Part shown: one piece after another, positions 8,550 to 18,381 of the stretch
How positions within the stretch are numbered: the stretch's first letter is position 1
How the letters are laid out: every line of letters starts with the position of its first letter
From: Qiania dongpingensis
Lineage (GTDB): Bacteria; Bacillota; Clostridia; Lachnospirales; Lachnospiraceae
NCBI RefSeq assembly: GCF_014337195.1
Contig: NZ_CP060634.1
Location: forward strand, 124,001 to 188,000
Direction of reading: 5' to 3'
Length of the DNA stretch: 64,000 nt
Notes under the pieces: generated by a model
Database searches by the model: none
The model's input: the letters and a program-made list of their open reading frames with translations, nothing else
What the model was told of the DNA's origin: nothing
Position numbers and translations under genes: made by a program

Positions 8550-8590
8550 GACCTCTTTTGCTCCGGCAAAAGAGGTCCTTTATTGTTTTG
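8550..8590 (+). terminator. Riboswitch-controlled intrinsic terminator
   Basis: A perfect 12-bp stem (8550-8561 with 8566-8577) closes a TCCG tetraloop and is followed by the T-rich run CTTTATTGTTTTG. It lies between the cobalamin aptamer and the first gene, the expected place for the expression platform. Confidence 0.85.
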
Positions 8591-8608
8591 TTGCTGGAGG
8601 ATAAAAAA

Positions 8609-10375
8609 ATGGGATACCCATTCAGTGCACTGGTAGGAAACGAAAAGGCGAAACAGGCGTTGATCTATGCGCTGATCAATCCGGCTGTGGGCGGTGTGAT
8701 GCTCACGGGTGAAAAGGGGACGGGAAAATCCACCATGGTTCGCGGTCTTGCAGAATTGGACCATAACATGAAATTGTACGAAGTCCCTCTCCATACGACG
8801 AGAGACAGGCTTTATGGATGCGATGACTGGGAAAGTCTTACAAAAGACGGACGCAGAGAGCATATTCCGGGAATACTGGAACAGGCGCGGGGACATCTGT
8901 TATACATGGATGAATCCAATCTGCTGCCGGATGAGACGGCGGCCGGAATCTCTGCGGAGGCTGGAAATATGGTTTTTATTGGAACCATGAATCCGGAAGA
9001 GGGACAAGTCTCCCCTGGATTTTTGGATAAATTCGGTCTTCTAGTATACATGGAAGGAGAAAAGGAATTAAGGAAGCGGATGCAGATCATTAAACGCCGC
9101 TTGGAATACGAAGAGGACCCTCAAAAGTTCTGCGACAGATTTCGTGATAAAACACAGATTATAGCAAGGAACTTAGACAGAGCCAGAAAACGGCTGCATA
9201 GGATAGAAATCACGGAGGGCTCTAAAACATTGGCTTCCGAACTGGTGAAAGAAGCCGGGTGTGAGGGAAACCATGCGGAGCTTTTCTTGATTCAGACTGC
9301 CCGGGCCGCCGCAGCCTGGGGGAATGGGACCATGGTGACTGCGGCTCATCTTTTGGAAGCGGCACAATATGTATTCCCTCACAGAGGCCGTCACAGATTG
9401 TCGGAAGAATGGGCGGAAAAGAGTCAGGGAAATGAGGCGGAACGGGAAAAAGAACTAAAAGGCAGTAAGAAAGAGGAAGGCACGAAAACAGAGCGGGGGA
9501 CGGATGAAAACCTTCTAAAAGAGGAGGATCTTCAAGCACCAAGCGAAGTCCATCCGGTCAATGATTGGATGAAATACGGCGAAAAGATACACTCTGCAAA
9601 CTGTACCGGCCGGAGGATTCGGGCAGATGAAATGAAAGGTCAGGGACACGTCGTGAAAAGCAGGCCGGGAATCCCAATGAGCGCCTCAGATGTCGCGTTC
9701 GGGGACACCCTGCTTCACGCAGCATTTCATTCTACAGGAGAAAAAGGGGCGGGGGAACAAAAAATGGCGGTCAGGATAAAGTCAGAGGATATCCGGCTGA
9801 AAGTAAGAAGCGGAAAGACGGGATGTTATCTTTTATTTGCGGTGGATGCCAGCGCATCCATGGGAGCGAACGAACGGATGGCTGCCGTGAAAGGAATCGT
9901 ACTTTCTCTTCTCCAGAATTCTTATGAAAAGCGTGACAAGATCGCTATGCTCATTTTTCAGGATAGGGAAGCCCGCCTTTTACTGGAGTTTACAAACAGT
10001 GTGGATCTGGCTGCCAGCCGGCTGATGGAATTGAGGACGAAGGGGAAAACGCCTCTTGCAGAGGGAATCCGTCTTTCTTACGAGATATTGAAGGGAGTCT
10101 TGGCCAAGGAAAAAACGGTGTTTCCAGTGCTCATGCTCATCACAGACGGAAGGGCGACAGCCGGTGAAAAGGCACCCTATGAAGAGGCTGTCTGCCAGGC
10201 AGAACGCTTTGCGAGCGAGGCAATCCGCAGCATAGTGATCGATACAGAGCAAGGATATGTGCGTCTGGGACTGGCAGAGCAGCTGGCAGATGCCATGAAC
10301 GGATATCGGATTCCCTTGGAGAAGCTGACGGAGAGTTCGGATATCTTCCAGGATATCCTGAATGAAATACGATAG
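8609..10375 (+). CDS. ChlD/BchD-like AAA+ and VWA-domain chelatase subunit
   Basis: ChlD/CobT-type subunits form the motor ring of class I Mg or Co chelatases together with ChlI-type ATPases. Residues 34-42 are a Walker A loop (Gly-Glu-Lys-Gly-Thr-Gly-Lys-Ser-Thr), and Leu-Leu-Tyr-Met-Asp-Glu is the Walker B. A charged, low-complexity linker around residues 270-320 leads to a VWA domain with MIDAS motif Asp-Ala-Ser-Ala-Ser (413-417). The 588-residue length is close to ChlD. ATG at 8609 follows GGAGG at 8596-8600. Earlier in-frame starts would lie inside the terminator hairpin. It is the first gene of the cobalamin-riboswitch operon. The metal and the macrocycle are not proven. Confidence 0.88.
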   Translation: MGYPFSALVGNEKAKQALIYALINPAVGGVMLTGEKGTGKSTMVRGLAELDHNMKLYEVPLHTTRDRLYGCDDWESLTKDGRREHIPGILEQARGHLLYMDESNLLPDETAAGISAEAGNMVFIGTMNPEEGQVSPGFLDKFGLLVYMEGEKELRKRMQIIKRRLEYEEDPQKFCDRFRDKTQIIARNLDRARKRLHRIEITEGSKTLASELVKEAGCEGNHAELFLIQTARAAAAWGNGTMVTAAHLLEAAQYVFPHRGRHRLSEEWAEKSQGNEAEREKELKGSKKEEGTKTERGTDENLLKEEDLQAPSEVHPVNDWMKYGEKIHSANCTGRRIRADEMKGQGHVVKSRPGIPMSASDVAFGDTLLHAAFHSTGEKGAGEQKMAVRIKSEDIRLKVRSGKTGCYLLFAVDASASMGANERMAAVKGIVLSLLQNSYEKRDKIAMLIFQDREARLLLEFTNSVDLAASRLMELRTKGKTPLAEGIRLSYEILKGVLAKEKTVFPVLMLITDGRATAGEKAPYEEAVCQAERFASEAIRSIVIDTEQGYVRLGLAEQLADAMNGYRIPLEKLTESSDIFQDILNEIR

Positions 10376-10406
10376 AAGAACGGCTGCGGCCGGGAAAGAG
10401 GACATT

Positions 10407-11342
10407 ATGGTGACAGAGTATAATTATCCCTTTTCTGCCATTGTGGGACAGGAAGATATGAAAACGGCGCTTCTTCTGAACGCCATCAATCCCAAATTGG
10501 GAGGAGTCCTGATACGGGGAGAAAAAGGGACGGCGAAATCCACCGCGGTCAGGGCGCTGGCGTCTCTGATGCCGGAAATGAAGGTGGTGAATCTGCCGGT
10601 AGGCGTCACAGAGGATAGAGTAGTAGGCACGCTTAGTCTGGAAAGCGCCATACAAGAAGGAAAACGGAGATTTGAGCCGGGGCTTTTGGCAGAAGCGGAT
10701 CAGAACCTTTTGTACATAGATGAGATCAATCTTCTGGACGATCATATTGTGGATCTGCTCCTGGATGTGGCGGCGATGGGAGTCAACCGGGTAGAAAGGG
10801 AAGGAATCTCCTACAGTCATCCCTCCCGGTTTGTCCTCGTTGGGACTATGAATCCGGAAGAGGGACAGCTCCGTCCTCAGCTTTTGGACAGGTTTGGCCT
10901 GGTAACGGACGTGAAAGGCGAACAAGAGACGGCAGATAGGGTAGAGGTGATATCCAGAAGACTGGATTTTGAGGAAGATCCGGAACCGTTTCTTGAGAAA
11001 TACCGGAAAGAGGAGGAAAAACTCACAGCGCGGATTTTAAAGGCAAAGAAACTCTTTCACATGGTTTCTTATTCGAAGGATATTCTGATGCTGGCCGCCC
11101 AGATTGGGATTTCCCTGCATGTGGACGGACACAGAGCGGATATCTGTATGGTGAATACCGCCAGGACACTGGCCGCATGGGAAGGACGGACGGAAGTGAT
11201 CCGAGAAGACATCCGAAGGGCCGCTTCTTATGTACTGCCGCATCGGATGCACAAACGTCCTTTTTCCGATGAGGTTCTGGACTGGGAAGAGCTTGACCGG
11301 CTGTGTTCCGGAGAAGACGGCGGCCGTCATGAAAAAGAATAA
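10407..11342 (+). CDS. ChlI/BchI-like AAA+ ATPase chelatase subunit
   Basis: A 311-residue magnesium-chelatase-I-type ATPase with Walker A at 38-46 (Gly-Glu-Lys-Gly-Thr-Ala-Lys-Ser-Thr), Walker B Leu-Leu-Tyr-Ile-Asp-Glu and the Thr-Met-Asn-Pro-Glu-Glu-Gly stretch typical of the family. Its N-terminal half resembles that of the preceding gene, consistent with paralogous I and D subunits. ATG at 10407 has GAAAGAGG at 10394-10401. An in-frame ATG at 10362 overlaps the upstream gene and lacks such a site. It should couple ATP hydrolysis to metal transfer by the CobN-like subunit two genes downstream. Confidence 0.88.
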   Translation: MVTEYNYPFSAIVGQEDMKTALLLNAINPKLGGVLIRGEKGTAKSTAVRALASLMPEMKVVNLPVGVTEDRVVGTLSLESAIQEGKRRFEPGLLAEADQNLLYIDEINLLDDHIVDLLLDVAAMGVNRVEREGISYSHPSRFVLVGTMNPEEGQLRPQLLDRFGLVTDVKGEQETADRVEVISRRLDFEEDPEPFLEKYRKEEEKLTARILKAKKLFHMVSYSKDILMLAAQIGISLHVDGHRADICMVNTARTLAAWEGRTEVIREDIRRAASYVLPHRMHKRPFSDEVLDWEELDRLCSGEDGGRHEKE

Positions 11343-12354
11343 AATGCTTCTGGTCCTGTGGGTGACGGGCAGATGCAATCTTCAATGTATGTATTGCTAT
11401 GCCAGTGCGGGAAGTGAACTGAGCCAATGCCAGGACATGCCGGTGAAAACCGCGATGGCTGCCATAACAAGATTTGCAGACGCGCCGCTTATTATCCAGT
11501 TTACCGGCGGAGAACCGCTCCTTGGATGGGAGACGATCTGTGAGGTGGTGCGGAATGTGGAGAAGCAGGGGATAGACGCGGAATTCCGTCTTCAGACGAA
11601 CGGCACTCTTTTGGAGAGAAAACATGCCGAGTTTATCAAAGAACATGCCATATCAATTGGGATCAGTCTGGATGGAGTGCCAGAGGTCAATGAGCTTCTG
11701 AGAGGAAAAACGGCGGACGCTGTCCGTGGTGTCCGGCTGCTCGCAGAATATGGGATCAGGGTAAATATAAATGCGGTAGTAACAGCCATGAATGTAAGAG
11801 AGCTTCCCAGACTGGTGGATTTTTGCTGGTATTTGGGATCGGTAAACGGGATTGGCCTGGATCTTTTTCGGTCTGCCGGAAGGGGACGGCCGGTTTTTGA
11901 CAAACTTCGTATTACTCCCTCTCAGATTGAAGAGGTTCTTCCGGCCATGCAGAACAGATGCGATCAATTGAGAACTTTATCCGGAAGGAGCATAGCGCTT
12001 AGGGAAGTGGAAGAGGCCCGGAGGAGAATGACCTTCGGAAAGAAGCTGCCGTACTGTTATGCCGGCTGCGGAAGAGCAGCCGCTCTGCTTCCGGATGGCA
12101 GCTGCTATCCCTGCGGCTCTCTGGCGGGAGAAAAAGATTATTTTATGGGAAATATCCTGGAACAAGTTTCTCTGAAAAAGCTGGACGGGGAGGCAAAGCT
12201 GGGGAAGCTCCGGAAAAAGGAATGTTTTTTATGCCGGTATGAAAAGTTTTGCCCGGAGGGATGCCCTTCTCGTATGATTTTGAATGGGGAGCCGGAAGTG
12301 GACTGCACCCTCAGAAAGACAGCGTTTCAGATTGTGGAGAACTCAGATGTTTAA
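11329..12354 (+). CDS. Radical SAM protein with C-terminal SPASM-like cysteine cluster
   Basis: The 341-residue protein begins almost directly with the radical SAM motif Cys16-Asn-Leu-Gln-Cys20-Met-Tyr-Cys23, which binds the SAM-cleaving 4Fe-4S cluster. The Gly-Gly-Glu-Pro SAM-binding motif follows near residue 65. The C-terminus has many cysteines (Cys-Tyr-Ala-Gly-Cys, Cys-Tyr-Pro-Cys, and a final Cys-X2-Cys-X5-Cys-X3-Cys set), indicating auxiliary clusters as in SPASM/Twitch enzymes. Known SPASM relatives include peptide maturases and tetrapyrrole-modifying enzymes of the NirJ/AhbC/AhbD group. Its place between ChlI-like and CobN-like genes, overlapping both (14 and 8 bases), favours a tetrapyrrole or corrinoid substrate, but that is inference. 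Confidence 0.85.
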   Translation: MKKNKMLLVLWVTGRCNLQCMYCYASAGSELSQCQDMPVKTAMAAITRFADAPLIIQFTGGEPLLGWETICEVVRNVEKQGIDAEFRLQTNGTLLERKHAEFIKEHAISIGISLDGVPEVNELLRGKTADAVRGVRLLAEYGIRVNINAVVTAMNVRELPRLVDFCWYLGSVNGIGLDLFRSAGRGRPVFDKLRITPSQIEEVLPAMQNRCDQLRTLSGRSIALREVEEARRRMTFGKKLPYCYAGCGRAAALLPDGSCYPCGSLAGEKDYFMGNILEQVSLKKLDGEAKLGKLRKKECFLCRYEKFCPEGCPSRMILNGEPEVDCTLRKTAFQIVENSDV

Positions 12355-15300
12355 ACTGGTATTGATTCATCAAAGTGATGAGAGGGCTTATCATTTCCTG
12401 AAAGCCGAAAGGGAGCTGACTCCGCCTCTTAAGGGGAAAATAGAATTTCACTCTTTTGATGCCTGGAAGGCAGGGAAAGCGGATAAAAAACAGCTCATGA
12501 ATGCGGTGGAGGAAGCCGATTTCCTGGTCCTGCTTTTACATGGAGGGCTCGCATGGTTTCCCGAATTTTCGGAATTAGAAGAAAAGGTCTGTCATAAAAA
12601 GCCGTTCTTCTTTCATTCGGAGATGGAAGAGGAGGTCTGCCAGCTGCAGGAGAAAAGCGGCCTGCTTCCGGAAGAGTATCAAAAAATCGCAGAGTATTAT
12701 GAACTGGGAGGAACCGGAAACTTTCAGAACCTGATCGCTTATCTGCTTCGGGAATTCGGTAATGCTGAGGTTTCTTTTGAGGAACCTGTTCCAGCGTATC
12801 GGGAAGGGATATGGAAGGTTCCTGAGTGTGAAGAACAAAGCGTCCTGCAGGAGGCGGATGCGTTTGAGGGGCCTGTGATCGGGATTCTGGTGCACTATCT
12901 GAACGCGCTGAATGACGACACGGCCCATGTGGCCATGTTATCGGAGGAGATCAGGAAACGCGGCGGTTTTCCTCTGCCTGTAGTAAGCACGATGCAGCCT
13001 ACGGAAAGGACAGAGGGGCTTTCCGGGATGATCAGACGGTACCTGAAAAGAGATGACGGAAGCGCAAGAATACAGGGACTCATCGTCACCACAGGTTTTT
13101 CCATGACCATGCTCGCCTCTCCCGGAAAAGGCAGAGAGGATGCCGGTGAAAGTGTGTTCACTGGCTTGGGAGTCCCGGTATTTCAGGCGATGACCACTTA
13201 TTTTTCCTATGAAAAGTGGGAAGGGTCCACACAAGGTATGGATGCTATGACGATGTGTTCCAATATTTATGAGCCGGAATTGGACGGGCAGATCATCACC
13301 TCTGTGATTGGGTGTACGGAAGTCCGGGAAACGGAATACGGGAAAATGAATCGTATCGTGCCGGTACCGGACCGGATAGAGAAGCTGGCGGGATCAGTGG
13401 TAAACTGGGGGCTTTTAAGCCTTATGAAATCATCCGAAAAAAGAGTAGCAGTCCTTTTGCATAACATGCCGCCGAGAATGGATATGCTTGGCTGTGCTTA
13501 TGGGCTTGATACGCCGGAGTCGGTTTTTCAAATGGTAGAAGTGCTTAAAAGAGAAGGACTGACCCTTGACAGGGATTGGAAAGACGGGCAGGAGATCATC
13601 CGTGAACTGACAGAAGGGCTGATGAACGAATTTGGATATCTATCGAACGAACAGATAAAGGAGAGAAGCGCGGACCTTATGTCAGAGGAAGAATACGCCG
13701 GCTGGTTTGAGGGTCTTCCGCCTTCCGTGCGGGAGGAAATGGAGCGGGTATGGGGAAAAGCGCCCGGAGATTTCATGACGCTGGAGAAGAATATCCTGAT
13801 TCCCGGAATCCGAAACGGCAATCTGTTCATCGGAATCCAGCCGTCCAGAGAATCGGCGGAAAAGGCGGAGGGAGTGTATCATTCCATGGAGCACCCGTGC
13901 CCTCATCAATATCTGGGATATTACCATTGGATAAAAGAGGTGTTTGGCGCGAATCTCATTTACCATGTGGGCGCCCATGGCACAGCGGAATGGCTTCCTG
14001 GGAAATCAGTGGGCTTGTCTGCTTCCTGCTATCCGTCCATTGTATTGGATGAGCTTCCCCATGCGTATCCATATATCATGAATCTGCCGGGAGAAGGGAC
14101 ACAGGCCAAGCGCAGGGCTTCGGCCGTATTGATCAGTCATATGGTTCCCGCTATGAAAGAAAGCGGGATCTACGGTGATATGGAGGTCCTGGAGGATAAG
14201 CTTGAGCAGTATGAAAATGCGATGGAGTTTGATAAAAGTCAGGGGAGGGGACTCCTGGAGGAAATCAGGAAGGTCGCCGGCGGTTCTTTACATCTCCTGT
14301 CGGAAGAAGAAATCCGGGGCTTTTTTAATGAACCAGACGCCATAGTAAATAAACTGCACAGCAGGCTGGAAGAGATACGCCATTCCCAGATAAGAGATGG
14401 ACTGCATGTGCTGGGAAAGATTCCGGAAAAAGAACGGATGGACCATTTGCTGGACTTTTTGGAGCTGGGCGGGGGAGACCGAAGAGACTTAATAGAAAAA
14501 GTTCTCAAAATCCCGGAAGAGCTGGATGCAGTGATAAATGCTTTTCATGGTAGATTTATAAAACCCGGTGCGTCCGGGTGTCCGAGCCGCGGGGCTTATG
14601 AAGCGCTTCCCACCGGCCGTAATTTCTACGGTGTCCATCCCTTCCAGATACCGACGAGGGAGGCATGGAGATCAGGAGAGAAGCTGGCCAGGCAGCTCCT
14701 CCATAAAACGGTATCTGATTTGGGAAAGGCTCCGGAAGCAGTTACGATAGTCATATATTCCGGGGAAACCATGAAGACTTATGGAACTACGATCGCGGAG
14801 GTCCTTTATCTTTATGGTGTACGGCCCAAATGGTTTCCGAAGCATGACAGAGTCTGCGGAGTGGAGGCCATCCCCGCAGGAGAGCTGGATCATCCCCGTA
14901 TTGATGTTACGCTGCGGGTAAGCGGTCTGTTCCGGGATAATTTTCCGAATTTGATGGAGCTACTGGATGAAGCGGTAAACCTTGCGGCTTCCGAAGAAGA
15001 ACCGGATGAATTTAATTACATAAGAAAACATATTAACCGCGATATCAGGAAGCTTATCAGCCGGGGGATGGAACAGGAGCAGGCGAGAAAGCAGGCGTCT
15101 GCCCGGATTTTCAGCTGTCCTCCCGGACAATATGGAGCCGGCATCAATCTGCTTATCTCCAGCGGAAAGTGGGAGGGACGAAAAGAGCTGGGAGACGCTT
15201 ATCTGGCCTGGAGCGCTTTTGCATATGGACAGGGACGCGAGGGGATACAAATGGCGGATTCCTTTGCCGACCGTATGAAAGACAGTCAGGTGGTCCTTAA

Positions 15301-15817
15301 GAATCTATCTTCTGTGGAGGAGGATCTGTTGGACAGTGATGACTTTTATAATTATTTTGGCGGCGCTATAGCCGCGGCAGAGGCGGCCGGCGGCAGCGCG
15401 GTATCCTATACGGTTTCATCCAGCGACGGAAAAGAGGAGCAGATACGCACCACAAAAGAAGAGCTGGAGCGGCTGGTCAGAACGAAGTTATTAAATCCTT
15501 CCTGGATCCAGGGGCTTATGGAGCATGGTTACAGAGGCGCACAGGAAATGTCTGCCATGTTTGATATCACCTTTGGCTGGGATGCATCGACAGGGAATAT
15601 CGACGGCTGGGTATACGAAGGGCTGGTGCAGACCTACCTGGCGGATGAGACACTGAAAGAATGGATAAAGGAACAGAATCCATGGGCCGTGCACAATATG
15701 AGCGGACGTCTTCTGGAAGCTTATGGGCGCGGAATGTGGGATGCGGAGGAAGAGAGCCTTACGCTTGCCCGGGATATATATCTGGAGATGGAAGGAAGCC
15801 TGGAGGATATGGGATAG
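12347..15817 (+). CDS. cobN: CobN-like large subunit of a metal (cobalt) chelatase
   Basis: CobN/ChlH proteins bind the macrocycle and carry out metal insertion, or in HmuS-like relatives are linked to metal release from haem. Several CobN signatures are visible: His-Gly-Thr-Ala-Glu-Trp-Leu-Pro-Gly-Lys, the Pro-Gly-Glu-Gly-Thr-Gln-Ala-Lys-Arg-Arg block about 40 residues later, and Leu-Pro-Thr-Gly-Arg-Asn-Phe-Tyr near residue 760. The length of 1156 residues is slightly short for the family. ATG at 12347 overlaps the radical SAM stop by 8 bases. With the I- and D-like ATPases it forms a complete three-subunit chelatase. In an anaerobe the aerobic CobNST pathway is unexpected, so the real reaction deserves testing. 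Confidence 0.88.
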   Translation: MFKLVLIHQSDERAYHFLKAERELTPPLKGKIEFHSFDAWKAGKADKKQLMNAVEEADFLVLLLHGGLAWFPEFSELEEKVCHKKPFFFHSEMEEEVCQLQEKSGLLPEEYQKIAEYYELGGTGNFQNLIAYLLREFGNAEVSFEEPVPAYREGIWKVPECEEQSVLQEADAFEGPVIGILVHYLNALNDDTAHVAMLSEEIRKRGGFPLPVVSTMQPTERTEGLSGMIRRYLKRDDGSARIQGLIVTTGFSMTMLASPGKGREDAGESVFTGLGVPVFQAMTTYFSYEKWEGSTQGMDAMTMCSNIYEPELDGQIITSVIGCTEVRETEYGKMNRIVPVPDRIEKLAGSVVNWGLLSLMKSSEKRVAVLLHNMPPRMDMLGCAYGLDTPESVFQMVEVLKREGLTLDRDWKDGQEIIRELTEGLMNEFGYLSNEQIKERSADLMSEEEYAGWFEGLPPSVREEMERVWGKAPGDFMTLEKNILIPGIRNGNLFIGIQPSRESAEKAEGVYHSMEHPCPHQYLGYYHWIKEVFGANLIYHVGAHGTAEWLPGKSVGLSASCYPSIVLDELPHAYPYIMNLPGEGTQAKRRASAVLISHMVPAMKESGIYGDMEVLEDKLEQYENAMEFDKSQGRGLLEEIRKVAGGSLHLLSEEEIRGFFNEPDAIVNKLHSRLEEIRHSQIRDGLHVLGKIPEKERMDHLLDFLELGGGDRRDLIEKVLKIPEELDAVINAFHGRFIKPGASGCPSRGAYEALPTGRNFYGVHPFQIPTREAWRSGEKLARQLLHKTVSDLGKAPEAVTIVIYSGETMKTYGTTIAEVLYLYGVRPKWFPKHDRVCGVEAIPAGELDHPRIDVTLRVSGLFRDNFPNLMELLDEAVNLAASEEEPDEFNYIRKHINRDIRKLISRGMEQEQARKQASARIFSCPPGQYGAGINLLISSGKWEGRKELGDAYLAWSAFAYGQGREGIQMADSFADRMKDSQVVLKNLSSVEEDLLDSDDFYNYFGGAIAAAEAAGGSAVSYTVSSSDGKEEQIRTTKEELERLVRTKLLNPSWIQGLMEHGYRGAQEMSAMFDITFGWDASTGNIDGWVYEGLVQTYLADETLKEWIKEQNPWAVHNMSGRLLEAYGRGMWDAEEESLTLARDIYLEMEGSLEDMG

Positions 15818-15832
15818 AGAGGAGGAAAAGCT

Positions 15833-16717
15833 ATGGATACATTTGAAGGATACCATCCGGTTGTGAACTTTACTTATTTTTTAATGGTGCTTCTGATCAC
15901 GATGTTCTCCATGCATCCGCTTTTTTTGGCCATGACGTTTCTGGTATCTTTTCTTTATTCCTTCATGCTGGAAGGCGGAAAAGCGGTAAAGCGGAATCTC
16001 TGTTTCCTGATACCGATCGTGCTGCTGGCGGTTCTTTTGAACCCTCTTTTTACTCAGAGAGGACAGACCATTCTTTTTTATCTCAACGATGCCGCGGTGA
16101 CCATGGAAGCAGTTGCCTTTGGAGTAGCGGCGGCCATTATGTTCACCAGTATGATCATCTGGTTTTCCTGTTTCAGCTGTGTCATGAATACGGATAAATT
16201 CATATATCTGTTCGGGAGGATCATACCGTCTGTCGGCCTGGTCTTATCCATGTGTTTCCGCTTTATCCCTCTTTTAAAAAGAAGGTTCCGCGAGATCGCC
16301 CAGGGGCAAAAGTACCTTGGACGGAATTTTACCGGTCAGAAGCTGTTTCGGAGAGTGAGGCAGTTGGGCAAAGAGATATCCATATTGATCGCCTGGTCTT
16401 TGGAGGCGGGAATTGAAACATCTGATTCTATGGAAGCCAGAGGATATGGACTGAAAGGGAGGAGCAGCTACAGTATCTTTCGCTTTGACAGGCGGGATGC
16501 GTTCATGCTCACTTCCATAGCCGCTCTTTCTGGAATTGTCATCTATGGATGTTTCCAGAAGGTCAATTCCATCTTGTATTATCCAAGAATTGTTTTCCGG
16601 GAGGTAACGGCACTGTCCGCTGTTGTATATATAGCTTATGGTATTTTGCTGCTGCTTCCCATTTACATAGAACTGCAGGGAGAGATAAAATGGAAACATT
16701 TGTATTCAAAGATGTAA
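15833..16717 (+). CDS. ECF transporter transmembrane subunit (EcfT/CbiQ family)
   Basis: The T subunit links the substrate-binding S component to the ATPases in energy-coupling factor importers. The protein has 294 residues with at least five hydrophobic segments and an Ala-Arg-Gly coupling motif at 202-204 within Glu-Ala-Arg-Gly-Tyr-Gly, where T subunits contact the ATPases. GAGAGGAGG precedes ATG at 15833. It begins 15 bases after cobN and overlaps the ATPase gene by 28 bases, so the transporter is part of the riboswitch operon. Confidence 0.87.
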   Translation: MDTFEGYHPVVNFTYFLMVLLITMFSMHPLFLAMTFLVSFLYSFMLEGGKAVKRNLCFLIPIVLLAVLLNPLFTQRGQTILFYLNDAAVTMEAVAFGVAAAIMFTSMIIWFSCFSCVMNTDKFIYLFGRIIPSVGLVLSMCFRFIPLLKRRFREIAQGQKYLGRNFTGQKLFRRVRQLGKEISILIAWSLEAGIETSDSMEARGYGLKGRSSYSIFRFDRRDAFMLTSIAALSGIVIYGCFQKVNSILYYPRIVFREVTALSAVVYIAYGILLLLPIYIELQGEIKWKHLYSKM

Positions 16718-18381
16718 ATTTCTGCTATCCGGGCAGAGAGAAAAAGGCTCTTGATAAAATGAGTTTTTCCATCGAGGAGTCCCAATTCGTTTTAATATGC
16801 GGAAAATCAGGATGCGGGAAGAGCACTCTCCTGCGCCATATGAAGAAAAGCCTGATTCCATATGGGGAAGGAGAAGGAGAGATTTATTATTGCGGACAAG
16901 ATTTTATGCACCTGGATGATCGGACAGATGCGGAAGAAATCGGATTTGTAGGACAAGATCCGGAAAATCAGATCGTCACCGATAAGGTCTGGCATGAGAT
17001 GGCTTTCGGCCTGGAGAATCTGGGACTGTCCACAAATTCCATCCGCAGAAGGGTCTCTGAAATGGCGTGCTATTTTGGAATCCAGTCCTGGTTTCGAAAA
17101 AATACGAGCGAACTCTCAGGCGGGCAGAAGCAGCTTTTAAATCTGGCCTCTGTGATGGCTATGTATCCTAAAGTAATCGTTTTAGACGAGCCAACGGCAC
17201 AGCTTGACCCGATTGCCGCCTTGGAATTCCTGGAAACCCTGAGAAAGATAAACCGAGATCTTGGTATTACTATCGTGATTTCTGAGCACCGTCTGGAAGA
17301 AGTGTTTCCAATGGCGGACAAGGTCATGGTCATGGAAGAAGGGAGACTTTGCTTTTGGGGGACTCCCAGGGAGACAGGCGCTTATTTAAGCGACCGAAAA
17401 TGCCGCCATGAAATGTTTCTGGGTCTTCCGGCCCCTATGAAAATATATGCGGATGTGGACGGAGGGGATGATTATCCTCTGACTATCCGGGAGGGAAGAC
17501 TATGGCTGTCAAAGGTTTTTCCGAAAATTATGGTGAAGTCGCTTCCAGAATCGGAAGAAGAGTCCGGCGAAGACAGGGAAAAAGCAGTTACGATCAAGAA
17601 TGCCTGGTTCCGTTATGAGCGAAATTCAGAAGATGTGGTGAGAGACTTATCTCTTTCCATAGAGACGGGAGAGTTTTTCTGCCTGCTCGGCGGCAACGGC
17701 GCAGGAAAGAGCACAACGCTCGGTATTGTATCTGGGGTAAACAAGCCGTGGAGAGGCGCAATACGGATTTTAGGAAAGCCGCTGGAAAAATACAAGGGAA
17801 ATGAACTGTTTACAAACTGCCTGGGGGTCCTGCCGCAAAATCCGGCGTCTGTTTTTACAGAGATCACGGCAGAGGAAGAGCTTTATGAAGCGCTTTACTA
17901 TGACCCTGTGCCCAAAGAGGAAAAGCTTTTGCGAATTCAGCAGATGATGCAGAAAATGCAGCTTGGCGGCATGGAACAGGCTCATCCCTATGATCTGTCC
18001 GGAGGAGAGAAACAGAGGCTCGCTCTTGGAAAGATACTCCTCAGGGAGCCTAAAATACTGCTTTTAGATGAACCGACAAAAGGGCTGGACCCTTTTTTCA
18101 AGACAATATTGGCCGACATATTGAGGGAGCTGAAAAACCAGGGGGTCACGATTTTTATGGTGACCCACGACATTGAGTTCTGTGGGGAATATGCAGATCG
18201 GTGTGCAATGTTCTTTGACGGAGGGATATCAGCGATAGATACACCTCATGAATTTTTCGGCGGAAATAATTTTTATACGACAGCGGCGAACCGGATGTCC
18301 AGACATCTATTTGAACGGGCGATCACTTATAGGGAAGTGGTGGAGTTATGTGGCAGAAATATACAGAAAAACAATTCCTGA
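16690..18381 (+). CDS. ECF transporter double ATPase (two fused ABC domains)
   Basis: Two ATP-binding cassettes lie in one 563-residue chain, replacing the usual separate EcfA1 and EcfA2. Domain 1 has Walker A at 38-46 (Gly-Lys-Ser-Gly-Cys-Gly-Lys-Ser-Thr), a Leu-Ser-Gly-Gly-Gln signature and Walker B Val-Leu-Asp-Glu-Pro. Domain 2 has Walker A at 334-342, Leu-Ser-Gly-Gly-Glu and Leu-Leu-Asp-Glu-Pro. Both keep switch histidines. ATG at 16690 overlaps the T-subunit gene by 28 bases, and the S-component start lies 34 bases inside its end, showing tight translational coupling. Confidence 0.9.
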   Translation: METFVFKDVNFCYPGREKKALDKMSFSIEESQFVLICGKSGCGKSTLLRHMKKSLIPYGEGEGEIYYCGQDFMHLDDRTDAEEIGFVGQDPENQIVTDKVWHEMAFGLENLGLSTNSIRRRVSEMACYFGIQSWFRKNTSELSGGQKQLLNLASVMAMYPKVIVLDEPTAQLDPIAALEFLETLRKINRDLGITIVISEHRLEEVFPMADKVMVMEEGRLCFWGTPRETGAYLSDRKCRHEMFLGLPAPMKIYADVDGGDDYPLTIREGRLWLSKVFPKIMVKSLPESEEESGEDREKAVTIKNAWFRYERNSEDVVRDLSLSIETGEFFCLLGGNGAGKSTTLGIVSGVNKPWRGAIRILGKPLEKYKGNELFTNCLGVLPQNPASVFTEITAEEELYEALYYDPVPKEEKLLRIQQMMQKMQLGGMEQAHPYDLSGGEKQRLALGKILLREPKILLLDEPTKGLDPFFKTILADILRELKNQGVTIFMVTHDIEFCGEYADRCAMFFDGGISAIDTPHEFFGGNNFYTTAANRMSRHLFERAITYREVVELCGRNIQKNNS

